Both the position numbers and the translations under genes were made by a program. A stretch of DNA of 33,686 nt from an uncultured Myxococcales bacterium (lineage in GTDB: Bacteria; Myxococcota_A; Polyangia; Fen-1088). How positions within the stretch are numbered: the stretch's first letter is position 1; every line of letters starts with the position of its first letter. The stretch spans positions 1 to 33,686 of the forward strand of contig CALAOV010000326.1 of NCBI GenBank assembly GCA_937889515.1. Reading direction: 5' to 3'. Shown here one piece after another: positions 14,690 through 22,290 of the stretch. The notes beneath the pieces are model-generated. The model was not told the origin of the DNA and ran no database searches. It was given only the letters and a program-made list of their open reading frames with translations.

Positions 14690-15667
14690 CTACCGCTCGC
14701 TGTCCAACCCGCGCATTCCGTCGGCGCCATACCGCGCCCCGCCGATCGCCTCCGTCGGCGCGATCGCCTCGACGCGCGCAACATCTTCCGCAGACAGCGA
14801 CATCCGATCCGCCACCGCCCCGAGCGCATCCGTCAGCTGGGCCACCGTCCGCGCGCCGATCACCGGTAGAAACCCGGGCTCCCGCGCCCGCACCCAGGCG
14901 ATCGCGAGCTGGGCTGGCGTCATTCCGCGCTTCGCCGCGAACGCGCGTAGCCTCTCGACGACCTCGTCATTTTTGGCCCGCTGCTCGCCCGCGAACCTGG
15001 GTAAGAACGCGCGGAAGTCACCCTTGCCACCGACCTTGCTCCCCGTCAAGAGGCCGCGCGAGAAGACCCCGTACAGCGTTGCCGCGATCCCGAGCTCGTG
15101 CAGGGCCGGAAAGATCTTCGCCTCGGGGGCGCGGCTGGCGATCGAGTATTCGATCTGCAAATCGGCGATCGGGTGCACCGCCTGCGCGCGCCGGATCGTC
15201 TCGACGCCGACCTCGGACAGCCCGATGTGGCGCACGTAGCCGGCCTTCACCAGATCCGCGATCGCGCCGACGGTCTCTTCGATCGGTACGGCCGGATCGA
15301 GCCGCGCGGGGCGGTAGACATCGATCGCCTCGACGCCCAGCCGCTTGAGGCTGTAGGCGGCGAATGTCTTGACCGCCGCCGGCCGCGTGTCGGTGCCCAG
15401 CCAGCCGCCGTCCGGCCCGCGCAACGCGCCGAACTTCACCGAGAGTTGCACCCGATCGCGTCGCCCCGCGATGGCGCGCCCCACCAGCATCTCATTGTGG
15501 CCCATGCCGTAGAAGTCGCCGGTGTCGATGAAGGTGACGCCCCGCTCGATCGCCGTCTGGATCGTGCGCACGCTCTCGGCTTCATCGGAGGGCCCGTACA
15601 CGCCCGACATCCCCATGCAGCCGAGGCCCAGCGGAAATGCCTCCGGTCCCGTCGTCGCGAGTTTCAT
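14690..15667 (-). CDS. aldo/keto reductase, catalytic His replaced
   Basis: 325 aa. The track ORF (589 aa) runs back to 16459, but the family starts at ATG 15667 (KLATTGPEAFPLGLGCMGM). The TIM-barrel signature is clear: FIDTGDFYGMGHNEMLVGRA with Asp48 and Tyr53, and LSVKFG with Lys78. The fourth tetrad residue is different: the usual YYQHRVDP reads VYRPARLDP, so His is Ala121. GAIADLVKAGYVRHIGLSE and the C-terminal AIAWVRAREPGFLPVIGART (NADPH-binding part) are normal. It probably reduces aldehydes or ketones with NADPH, but the missing His may change substrate choice or rate. It is divergent from the DUF1326 gene, with a 165-bp shared promoter region. Confidence 0.88.
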   Translation of the reverse strand: MKLATTGPEAFPLGLGCMGMSGVYGPSDEAESVRTIQTAIERGVTFIDTGDFYGMGHNEMLVGRAIAGRRDRVQLSVKFGALRGPDGGWLGTDTRPAAVKTFAAYSLKRLGVEAIDVYRPARLDPAVPIEETVGAIADLVKAGYVRHIGLSEVGVETIRRAQAVHPIADLQIEYSIASRAPEAKIFPALHELGIAATLYGVFSRGLLTGSKVGGKGDFRAFLPRFAGEQRAKNDEVVERLRAFAAKRGMTPAQLAIAWVRAREPGFLPVIGARTVAQLTDALGAVADRMSLSAEDVARVEAIAPTEAIGGARYGADGMRGLDSER

Positions 15668-15832
15668 GATCGCCCAGTCTACATCCCGCGCCGGTCTGAC
15701 GATCCCCACGACCACGGTCCCGAGACCTGCGTCCCCGATTTCTCCCCAGGCCCGCGTATAGCGCAACCGTGGAAACGCCGCATCCGCGCGTGATATACGG
15801 ATCGGACCCAGACCCAGACGAGGAGGACGGCG

Positions 15833-16438
15833 ATGACCACGGAATGGAAGGTTTCCGGGACCTATTTCGAGGCGTGCAATTGCGACACGGCCTGTCCGTG
15901 CGTGTTCACCAGCGCACCGACCACCGGCTCTTGCACGGTGCTGCTGGCCTGGCATGTCACCGCCGGCCGCTACGGAGACGCGGTGCTCGACGGTTTCAAT
16001 GCAGTGCTGGCGGCGCACGCGCCGGGGCACATGCTCAAGGGCGGCTGGAAGGTGGCGCTGTACGTCGACGAGCGCGCCGACGAAAAGCAGCGCGACGCCC
16101 TGGCGGCGGTGTTCTCGGGCAAGGGGGGCGGACACCTTTCGGCGCTCGGTCCGCTCATCGCCGAGGTGCTCGGGGTCAAGGCGGTGCCGATCCGGTACGA
16201 AGAGGACGGCAAGAAGCGGCGGTTGTCGATCCCGGGTATCGCCGAATCGGAGATCGCGGCGATGGTGGGGCAACAGGGCGCCGACGTCACGATCAATAAC
16301 CATCCGTTCACGGCCGTGCCGGGCTTCACCGCCACCGTCGCGAAGTCGACCAAGGTCAGCTTCAAGGACCACGGCCTCGAGCTGCAGGTGAGCGACAAGA
16401 ACGGCTTCTACTCTCCGTTCGCGTACGCGTCGGCCTGA
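15833..16438 (+). CDS. DUF1326 domain protein
   Basis: 201 aa, ATG preceded by GAGGAGG. The N-terminus has a conserved Cys cluster (EACNCDTACPCVF, Cys15/17/21/23, then Cys34), the signature of DUF1326. The rest is an alpha/beta domain with HMLKGGWKVALYVDERA and the late NNHPFTAVPGF. No signal peptide or membrane segment is seen. It is followed after 19 bp by a DUF2182 membrane protein; these two families are regularly neighbours and probably work together. The Cys cluster suggests metal or redox chemistry, but the function is not established. Confidence 0.9.
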   Translation: MTTEWKVSGTYFEACNCDTACPCVFTSAPTTGSCTVLLAWHVTAGRYGDAVLDGFNAVLAAHAPGHMLKGGWKVALYVDERADEKQRDALAAVFSGKGGGHLSALGPLIAEVLGVKAVPIRYEEDGKKRRLSIPGIAESEIAAMVGQQGADVTINNHPFTAVPGFTATVAKSTKVSFKDHGLELQVSDKNGFYSPFAYASA

Positions 16439-16457
16439 GCCCGGCGTCCCCCGCGCC

Positions 16458-17210
16458 ATGACGCCCGAGCTTCCGCGGACGCGACAGGGTCTCGCGGTGG
16501 TGTCGATCGGCGTCGCCGCGGTGCTGGTTCTGTCGTGGGCCTACCTGCTGTGGATGGACTGGGGCATGCGGCACATGGACCGTGCCGGCGACATGGTGCT
16601 CATGCCGCGGATGGTGGGTTGGCGGCCGGTCGATCTGGCGCTGGTGTTCGTGATGTGGGCGCTCATGATGGCGGCGATGATGCTGCCGTCGGCCCTGCCG
16701 ACGATCCTGTTCTACGGCCGTACGCGGGGCCGGCCGGCGGTGTTCGCGGGCGGATATCTCTTCGCCTGGTTTGCGTTCAGTGCGCTCGCGACCTTGCTGC
16801 AATGGAGATTGCTCGAGGCGGCGCTGGTCACGCCCATGATGGTGAGCGCCAGCGCGCGCCTCAGCGGCGGCATCCTCGTCGCCGCCGGGCTTTTCCAGCT
16901 CACCCCGCTCAAGAACGCCTGTCTCGCCCGCTGTCGCTCGCCGCTCGGCGGCATGTTGGCGGGCGGCGCGCGTCCGGCGGGTCCGTTCCGCGAGGGGCTT
17001 CGGAACGGGGTCGACTGCCTGGGCTGCTGCTTCGCGCTCATGGGTGTCCTGTTCGCCGTGGGGGTGATGAGCCTTCCGTGGGTCTTCCTGATCGCGGCTT
17101 ACGTCGCCCTGGAGAAGCTGGCGCCGCGCACGCGCTGGTTGTCCCGATCGGCCGGCATCGTGCTGTGCCTGTGGGGCGTGTTCGTCCTGGCACACGCGGG
17201 CTCGCACTGA
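16458..17210 (+). CDS. DUF2182 polytopic membrane protein
   Basis: 250 aa with several hydrophobic helices (~12-32, 58-80, 96-117, 134-149, 192-215, 230-247). The family's motifs are present: MWALMMAAMMLPSALPT (66-82), LKNACLARCRSP (151-162, Cys155/159) and GVDCLGCC (184-191). DUF2182 is described as a predicted metal-binding integral membrane protein; the Met-rich helix and paired Cys would suit soft-metal handling, which is inference. It is 19 bp downstream of the DUF1326 gene, so the two are probably one operon. The next gene is a small His-rich lipoprotein, which is suggestive of metal biology at this locus. Confidence 0.9.
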   Translation: MTPELPRTRQGLAVVSIGVAAVLVLSWAYLLWMDWGMRHMDRAGDMVLMPRMVGWRPVDLALVFVMWALMMAAMMLPSALPTILFYGRTRGRPAVFAGGYLFAWFAFSALATLLQWRLLEAALVTPMMVSASARLSGGILVAAGLFQLTPLKNACLARCRSPLGGMLAGGARPAGPFREGLRNGVDCLGCCFALMGVLFAVGVMSLPWVFLIAAYVALEKLAPRTRWLSRSAGIVLCLWGVFVLAHAGSH

Positions 17211-17307
17211 CCGAGGGCGGCTTCACACGCCGGCGCGCGGTGCGGGACGCGTCATGGACGCGTCCGACTCGATTGTGTTTCGACCGTTCGTGACCAGGTT
17301 GCACACC

Positions 17308-17511
17308 ATGAAATCGAGCCGACAGCCAGCGCGGGGGTTGCGCACGATTGGTGCGAGCATCGGGGTGATGGTTCTGACCGCCGCCGCCCTTCTTTCGGGG
17401 TGCTACTACCGGGGACGGTCACCCGAGTACGGGGGCCGCGGCTACGGCCACAACGAGCGCGAGCATGGCCACGACCGAGATCGGGACCACGACCACCACT
17501 ACGACCACTAG
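17308..17511 (+). CDS. small His-rich lipoprotein
   Basis: 67 aa from ATG 17308; an ATG at 17254 is in frame, but the signal peptide fits 17308 better. A hydrophobic stretch ends in LLSGC, predicting lipid anchoring. The mature part is only ~30 residues: YYRGRSPEYGGRGYGHN, then a charged tail HGHDRDRDHDHHYDH with alternating His and Asp. Such tails can bind Ni, Zn or Cu, or buffer periplasmic metal; this is inference. It lies 97 bp after the DUF2182 gene on the same strand, so shared expression is possible, and it converges with the gene at 17551. Confidence 0.7.
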   Translation: MKSSRQPARGLRTIGASIGVMVLTAAALLSGCYYRGRSPEYGGRGYGHNEREHGHDRDRDHDHHYDH

Positions 17512-17550
17512 GCTTTCGAGACTGCGCGGTCAGGTACCGATCGTGCGCGA

Positions 17551-18183
17551 TCAGAAGCTTCCGCTCGCCGACAGCCCCAGCCGTTGCGCGAGCCCCCGGT
17601 TGTAGCGGGCCGCCATGTCCTGCGCGACGGGCTCGGGTAGGGCCGGCCCCGTGAGCGCGCTGCCCACGCTCAGCGAGATGTAGCCGCCGACCACCAGACC
17701 TGCGCCGACGAGCGCGCCCGTGTCCCGCTTTTTCTCGAGCTCGTAGATGCCGAGGACGGCACCGCCCACCATCGCGGCCACGCCACCCCAGAACAGCGCC
17801 TCCCCGGTGGCGTGGCGGTTCGAGGCCTGCTTCGCCAGATCGAGGCGGCCGAGTAGGCCGTAAAAGTCCGAGTAGGTCATCCCGTGGCGGTAGACCCCGC
17901 GGGTGGGGCGCCACCAGGTGGTGGTGGTGTCCCAGACGGTACCGACCGAGGTCGACTCGACGTGGATGATGTCGAGCGTGTTGACGTCGTAGGTTTTCTT
18001 CGCGTCCTCGCCGCGCTCCAGGTGGTCGAAGCCCGGTCGGATCTCCTGCGGAACGTCGGTCTCGGGCTCGGCGCTCGCCGCTCGCGCGAGGCCGCTGCCC
18101 AGGGCGAGCCACGCCACCGCCGACGCGCAGACGATTCCCCCCTTCCAGATGTGGTCCGAACGTCTGCGCCTGCTCGGCTTCAT
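17551..18183 (-). CDS. hypothetical membrane protein with signal peptide
   Basis: 210 aa; not recognised. Residues 1-36 form a signal peptide or N-terminal anchor (Arg-rich start, then CASAVAWLALGSGLARA). The middle region (~40-125) is soluble, with TVWDTTTTWWRPTRGVYRHGM. Two C-terminal hydrophobic helices (~129-149 and ~160-180, Gly-rich) suggest membrane insertion. It is divergent from the lipoprotein gene at 18220, with a 36-bp gap that must hold both promoters or one bidirectional element. An envelope location is likely; the role is unknown. Confidence 0.75.
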   Translation of the reverse strand: MKPSRRRRSDHIWKGGIVCASAVAWLALGSGLARAASAEPETDVPQEIRPGFDHLERGEDAKKTYDVNTLDIIHVESTSVGTVWDTTTTWWRPTRGVYRHGMTYSDFYGLLGRLDLAKQASNRHATGEALFWGGVAAMVGGAVLGIYELEKKRDTGALVGAGLVVGGYISLSVGSALTGPALPEPVAQDMAARYNRGLAQRLGLSASGSF

Positions 18184-18219
18184 TGCGCGTCCGGGCTATT
18201 TGTCCTACAAACGTCGGGC

Positions 18220-18672
18220 GTGCGCAATCTGCGATGGCTCATGGCGGCAGCGCTGACCCTCGCCTCGTGCGGAACGGTGCTCTACGACGTCCCGGCGACC
18301 CGCAGCGCCGACGGATGGACCATCACGGTGCGCCGGCTCAAGGACGGCCCCAACAGCTTTCCGATGGGCGACGGCGGCGGGTTCGCTCCGGCCCATGGGC
18401 AGCGGCTCCTCTACCTCACGGTGAGGATCCGCAACGACGCCCGGGTCAGACGCGATTTCTCGTACGACGCCTGCGACCTCGACGCCGGGCCCGACGCGAT
18501 GCTGCCGAGCCTCATCGATCGGGACGCGGTGGTCCACGCGCTCACCGACAAGGTTGAATCGTACGATCCGGGCGAGGAGCGCGGTCGCCTCCTCGTCTAC
18601 AGCTACCCGAAAGGCGTGTTCCCGACCCGCGTGAAGTGCGGATTTTCGGTGGTGGAGCTGCCGCGGTTCTGA
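18220..18672 (+). CDS. small hypothetical lipoprotein
   Basis: 150 aa from GTG 18220, which gives a proper n-region (RNLRW) before the lipobox ALTLASC; ATG 18241 would leave almost no n-region. The mature domain reads as an all-beta fold with RLLYLTVRIRNDARVRRDFSYDACDL and a late LLVYSYPKG...VKCGFSVVEL. That resembles the DUF4352-like immunoglobulin-type lipoproteins that bind nothing known. Two Cys remain in the mature part and may form a disulfide. The track's 262-aa version is an upstream extension antisense to the gene at 17551. It converges with the HD-domain gene, with an inverted repeat between them. Confidence 0.7.
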   Translation: MRNLRWLMAAALTLASCGTVLYDVPATRSADGWTITVRRLKDGPNSFPMGDGGGFAPAHGQRLLYLTVRIRNDARVRRDFSYDACDLDAGPDAMLPSLIDRDAVVHALTDKVESYDPGEERGRLLVYSYPKGVFPTRVKCGFSVVELPRF

Positions 18673-18693
18673 GACGCCCCCGATGGAGCTCCC

Positions 18694-18760
18694 GGGCGTG
18701 CCGGCAATCGCGCCTGCCGATCGCGGCTGCCGATCGCGCCTTCGGATCGACGGCACGCCC
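18694..18760. terminator. large inverted repeat between convergent genes, probable bidirectional terminator
   Basis: GGGCGTGCCG (18694-18703) and its exact reverse complement CGGCACGCCC (18751-18760) flank a GC-rich interior. The interior contains a 13-bp-spaced direct duplication of CTGCCGATCGCG (18714-18725 and 18727-18738). It lies between the two convergent stops at 18672 and 18772. There is no following T-run, so this is a strong hairpin rather than a textbook intrinsic terminator. Confidence 0.5.
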
Positions 18761-18771
18761 AGGTACCTCTG

Positions 18772-20085
18772 TCAGATGATCCCGTGGGCGCGCAACGTGG
18801 TGAGCTGGGCGCGGACCGCCGCGAGACCGCCGGCGGTGTACAGCATGTAGAGGCGCTCGGCGCTCAGGTGTGAGAGCGCCGGGTTGCGGTAACTCTTGTT
18901 GTAACGGGCGGTATCGCTGGGGTTGAAGCCGAAGGCGGGCGCCAGCGTCGCGAGCAGGATCTGCGCGACGGAGACCGCCGGGCCGGTCTGGGTGAAGTCG
19001 GCGTCTGAGAGGTTGTGCAGCTGGTATTCGACCGGGGCATTGACCTGGGTCGGCGTCGCCGCGTTGAGGTCGACCTCGCCCAGATGCTGCACGGCCGGCA
19101 GCCGCAGCAGGCCGCCGCCGTCGACGCGCAGGTAACCATTCGCCACCGGATCGATGCCGGCGATGATGGCGGCCGCGCGCAACCAGTTCACCACCTTGTA
19201 CTCGTTGCCCGAGGTGGGGCTCGAGTGGGCCGACGCCTGGGTGATGACGAACTTGGGCGGAAGGCCGCGCGCCATCGACTCGGCGACGCCGATGATGTGG
19301 TGGGCGCCGGTGCGGGAATCGCCGGCCGCGCCGAAGTTGTCCGTCGCGCCGTTGCCGCCGAAGTTGAACTCGGCGAACTCCGTGCCGTCGGCGTTCCACT
19401 GAAACACGATCGGTTTGCCCCAGTCGTGCAGCAGCGGCGCGGCGACGATGATGTCCTCGTCGATGTCGACGTCGACGCGATCGTTGCCGCCGCGCTCGCC
19501 GTTCGGATCGGCGATGGTCGGCAGCCCGTTGCCGCCGGGATGCCCGTAGACGCGGCGGTAGTTGGCGGCGAAGCTGGTGTCGCTGATGTCGTTGAAGCTC
19601 TCGTGGATGGCAAGCCCGCCCGGATACGAGTGGTGGCCACCAAACACGCTGCCGGGCGCCGAGAAGAACGGCTGCGGCAGGTGCGGGCAGGCGCTGCCGG
19701 CGTCGAGCACCGGGGGGAGCACACCCGACAGCGCGCCGCCCGGGAACACGGCCGCGTCGGCGGCGGCGTAGAGCCCCGCCGCGCTCAGCTTGTCGACGAT
19801 GGCCTGCTTGCTGGCCGCCGTCTCGGCCGTTCGGTGGCGGATGCAGACCTGCCGATTCTCCACCAGCTCGTAGACGTTCCTGGCCAGCGTTCGATCGCCG
19901 ATCCTGGAGATCCGGTTGGAGATGAGCTGTCTGGCCGACTGCACCAGCGCGGACGACGAAGCCAGCCGGGCGGCGTCGTCGTTCCCCGCCCCGGGCACGG
20001 TCTGATCCGCCGCACGCGCGGCCGACGTCAGCCCGCCCGAAACCAGCGAGACGATCGCCATTTCGATAGCGAAGTTCTTCCTCAT
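18772..20085 (-). CDS. secreted HD-domain (metal-dependent phosphohydrolase-like) protein
   Basis: 437 aa with a signal peptide (ending around SAARAADQ, residue ~27). The core resembles HD-superfamily phosphohydrolases: GGHHSYPGGLAIHESFN (His151/152, His161) is like the HHxxGGLxxH helix of YhaM-type enzymes. AAPLLHDWGK holds the HD pair His220/Asp221, followed by TGAHHIIGVAES (His262/263) and QASAHSSP (His287). These are enough to bind two metals. HD enzymes usually act on nucleotides in the cytosol, so an exported one is unusual; an extracellular nucleotide or phosphoester substrate is inference. An acidic Asp-rich stretch (~200-212, NDRVDVDIDED) lies just before the HD pair. It is divergent from the cytidylyltransferase-like gene. 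Confidence 0.75.
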   Translation of the reverse strand: MRKNFAIEMAIVSLVSGGLTSAARAADQTVPGAGNDDAARLASSSALVQSARQLISNRISRIGDRTLARNVYELVENRQVCIRHRTAETAASKQAIVDKLSAAGLYAAADAAVFPGGALSGVLPPVLDAGSACPHLPQPFFSAPGSVFGGHHSYPGGLAIHESFNDISDTSFAANYRRVYGHPGGNGLPTIADPNGERGGNDRVDVDIDEDIIVAAPLLHDWGKPIVFQWNADGTEFAEFNFGGNGATDNFGAAGDSRTGAHHIIGVAESMARGLPPKFVITQASAHSSPTSGNEYKVVNWLRAAAIIAGIDPVANGYLRVDGGGLLRLPAVQHLGEVDLNAATPTQVNAPVEYQLHNLSDADFTQTGPAVSVAQILLATLAPAFGFNPSDTARYNKSYRNPALSHLSAERLYMLYTAGGLAAVRAQLTTLRAHGII

Positions 20086-20233
20086 GATGAGCTCCCTGTT
20101 CGACTTGGAGCGCGGGGGCGGAATGCCTCCGACGCGTGGCTATCCCTTACCCGCTGGCGATGGACCGCGCAGTCACAGCTGGACGACGTTCACGCAAACC
20201 GACCGCGTCACGAACAACGGAGACCGTTGCCGT

Positions 20234-20249
20234 ACTGATACAGATCAGT
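20234..20249. promoter_or_regulatory. operator-like palindrome
   Basis: ACTGAT-ACAG-ATCAGT is a perfect 6-bp inverted repeat with a 4-bp centre, AT-rich against its surroundings. It sits in the divergent region between the HD-domain gene (start 20085) and the SpsF-like gene (start 20315). Its size suits a dimeric repressor such as a TetR-type protein; no regulator gene is adjacent. Confidence 0.45.
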
Positions 20250-20314
20250 TTCGATCACCGCGCTCCGGTTGTGAGAGACCGTGGAGCATGGTTGTCGCGG
20301 GGTCGAGCCGAAGA

Positions 20315-21181
20315 ATGTCGAGGGCCTGGGGGGGCAGGATCGTCGGCGTGGTCCAGGCACGTCTCGCTTCGACCCGCCTTCCCAGCAAGGTCCTGCTGCC
20401 CATCCAGGGGCGCCCGGTCTTGCAGTGGATGCTCGAGCGGGTGCGGGACGCGCAGGAGCTGGATGAAGTCGTCGTCGCGACCAGCGATCTTCCCAGCGAC
20501 GATCCCATCCGCGCCCTCTGCATCGAGATGGGGGTGCCCTATCTCTCGGGCCATCCGATCGATCTGCTCGACCGCCACCAGCAGGTGGCCCGCGCGCTCG
20601 ACGCGGATGCGGTGGTCAAGATTCCGTCGAATTGTCCGCTCGTCGATCCGCGCGTCATCGACGCGGTCGTCGGGTGCTTTCGCTTCCACCATCCGCGCTA
20701 CGCCTTCGTCAGCAATTTGCACCCGGCGAGCTGGCCCGACGGAAACGACGTCGAGGTGATCCGGGTCGACGCGCTCGTCCAGGCCTGGCGGGAAGGGGCG
20801 CGCCCGTTCGAGCGCGAGCACACGACGCCGTTCATCTGGGATCGGCCCGAACGATTCTCGATCGGCAACGTGCGTCGGCCGGGCGGGCGCGACCTGTCGG
20901 GCAGTCACCGATTGACGCTGGAGTACCACGAGGACTATCGCCTCATCGAAGCCGTCTTCGAGGCCCTCCACCGCCCAGGGCTGCCGCCGTTTTCGGCGGA
21001 AGAGATCATCGACTACCTGGACACACGTCCCGACTTGCGCTCGCTCAATGCGCAGCGTCTGGGGACGAGCTGGATCTCGCACCACCTCGATGAGCTCCGC
21101 ACCCTGCGGCGGGCGCCCCCCGCGCGATCCTCGACCTCTTCCGGGCGGGCCGGGCGAACGACCACCCAGACGACACGCTAG
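20315..21181 (+). CDS. SpsF/CMP-KDO synthetase-like cytidylyltransferase
   Basis: 288 aa from ATG 20315; ATG 20288 and the track start 20084 are further upstream but precede the family's usual N-terminus. VVQARLASTRLPSKVLLPIQGRPVL is the nucleotide-binding signature of acylneuraminate cytidylyltransferase/SpsF proteins. VVVATSDLPSDDPIRALC and KIPSNCPLVDPRVIDAVV match the sugar-nucleotide site; the family normally has GDxPL where this has SNCPL, so the metal-binding Asp is replaced by Asn. The C-terminal half (GNDVEVIRVDAL, FEREHTTPFIW, LTLEYHEDYRLIEAVFEAL) is as in SpsF. It likely activates a sugar for surface polysaccharide, although no other polysaccharide gene lies beside it. Confidence 0.85.
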   Translation: MSRAWGGRIVGVVQARLASTRLPSKVLLPIQGRPVLQWMLERVRDAQELDEVVVATSDLPSDDPIRALCIEMGVPYLSGHPIDLLDRHQQVARALDADAVVKIPSNCPLVDPRVIDAVVGCFRFHHPRYAFVSNLHPASWPDGNDVEVIRVDALVQAWREGARPFEREHTTPFIWDRPERFSIGNVRRPGGRDLSGSHRLTLEYHEDYRLIEAVFEALHRPGLPPFSAEEIIDYLDTRPDLRSLNAQRLGTSWISHHLDELRTLRRAPPARSSTSSGRAGRTTTQTTR

Positions 21182-21194
21182 GTGTCTCGCGACC

Positions 21195-22124
21195 TCAGGT
21201 CCGTTCCAGCCGGGCGCGGTCCCACTTCGCGAGATCCGCCGCCGCGACGTAGGTGCTCTCGAGGAAGGCCATCACCTGCGCCGACGGATCTGCGGCGCTC
21301 CGCACGGCCGCGTACGGCAGAACGAACTCGCCCAGCGCCGGCTCGTATCGCGCGGCCGCCGGGCGCACGGCCGCCTCCGCGAACCCGGCGGGCGCCGGAT
21401 AGGCGTAGGCGTAGTATGCGGCCTCCGGGAAACGCGCGTCGCCCGCCCAGAAGCCGGCGCTGCTCACCTCCTGCGAATACGCCTCCTGCATCACCCGATC
21501 GGCGACGTGGGGGATCCCGCCGGGGTGCAGCGGGGCCGGGCGTCCCGAAAAGCGCGTGGCGGCCAGATCGCCCGCGCCCCAGAAGAAGTGCACCGGGCTG
21601 GCCTTGCCGGTAAAGCGTCCCCGAAACTCCTCGAGCAGTCGATCGGCCTGGATCAGCGCGCGGAAGAATCGATTCGCCCAGTCCGCATCGTAGCGACAGA
21701 CCCGAGGGTCCCGATCGAGGAGCACGCGGTCCGAGATCTCGACGGCGATGGGATCGATCGCCACCGTCACGCCCAGCTTTGCCAGCCGGCGGGTGTATTC
21801 GGAATAAAAGGCCGACAACGGTTGGTCGCAGAGGCTCAGCGATTCGATGCCGCCGTCGCTGGTGCGGGCCACCAGGCGGTGATCGATGAAGTCGAGCTCG
21901 ATGTCGAGCAGGCGGTCGCCGACGGGCATCGACCTCGTCGACAGGCCCCGGGCCGACACCCGCAGCGACACCTGCCACCAATGATTCACCATCGGGGTGA
22001 GCGCGAGACGCGTCTTGCCCAGGATCTGGCCCCACAGGAGCAGCGACTGGCTGGTCTCGACGCCGCCTCCGACGTCGAGACGTGGCCAGGCTTCGGAATC
22101 GGCGGGACCATTTGCAGGCACCAT
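21195..22124 (-). CDS. DUF5996 family protein
   Basis: 309 aa from ATG 22124; the track's 385-aa version begins inside the kinase gene. The typical family order is visible: WPRLDV...TSQSLLLWGQILGKTRLALTPMVNHWW at the N-terminus, FHWGAGD-like HFFWGAGDLAATRFSGR in the middle, then HPGG..H..D, SSAGFWAGD, YYAYAYPAP, LGEFVLPYAAVR and FLESTYVAAADLAKWDR. It is full length with no signal peptide. The biochemical role of DUF5996 is not known. It is divergent from the kinase gene, with 166 bp between the starts. Confidence 0.85.
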   Translation of the reverse strand: MVPANGPADSEAWPRLDVGGGVETSQSLLLWGQILGKTRLALTPMVNHWWQVSLRVSARGLSTRSMPVGDRLLDIELDFIDHRLVARTSDGGIESLSLCDQPLSAFYSEYTRRLAKLGVTVAIDPIAVEISDRVLLDRDPRVCRYDADWANRFFRALIQADRLLEEFRGRFTGKASPVHFFWGAGDLAATRFSGRPAPLHPGGIPHVADRVMQEAYSQEVSSAGFWAGDARFPEAAYYAYAYPAPAGFAEAAVRPAAARYEPALGEFVLPYAAVRSAADPSAQVMAFLESTYVAAADLAKWDRARLERT

Positions 22125-22204
22125 GGTGCCGCGAACATGGCTCACTTTCGGCACCCGAGCCAGCGGCGAAACCCGACGATCGAGCGAAGATTTGCGGGGG
22201 CGCC

Positions 22205-22210
22205 TATAAT
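22205..22210 (+). promoter_or_regulatory. -10 element upstream of kinase gene
   Basis: A perfect TATAAT stands out in GC-rich sequence 81 bp before the kinase ATG. I cannot find a matching -35 hexamer at 16-18 bp, so it may be activator-dependent. Confidence 0.4.
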
Positions 22211-22290
22211 GCCAGCGGTCTGCCAGCTCTGGGATGACAGGCCGTAGATGTACCCGAAGTTCGAATTGATGTTGGCGGGGGGCGCCTAAC

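Noticed and set aside
14690-16459. 589-aa version of the aldo/keto reductase
   Set aside because: The first 264 residues are antisense to the DUF1326 gene; the family begins at ATG 15667.
17539-17552. GATCG-TGCG-CGATC short hairpin between convergent genes
   Set aside because: Only 5-bp arms and no T-run; expected by chance in this composition.
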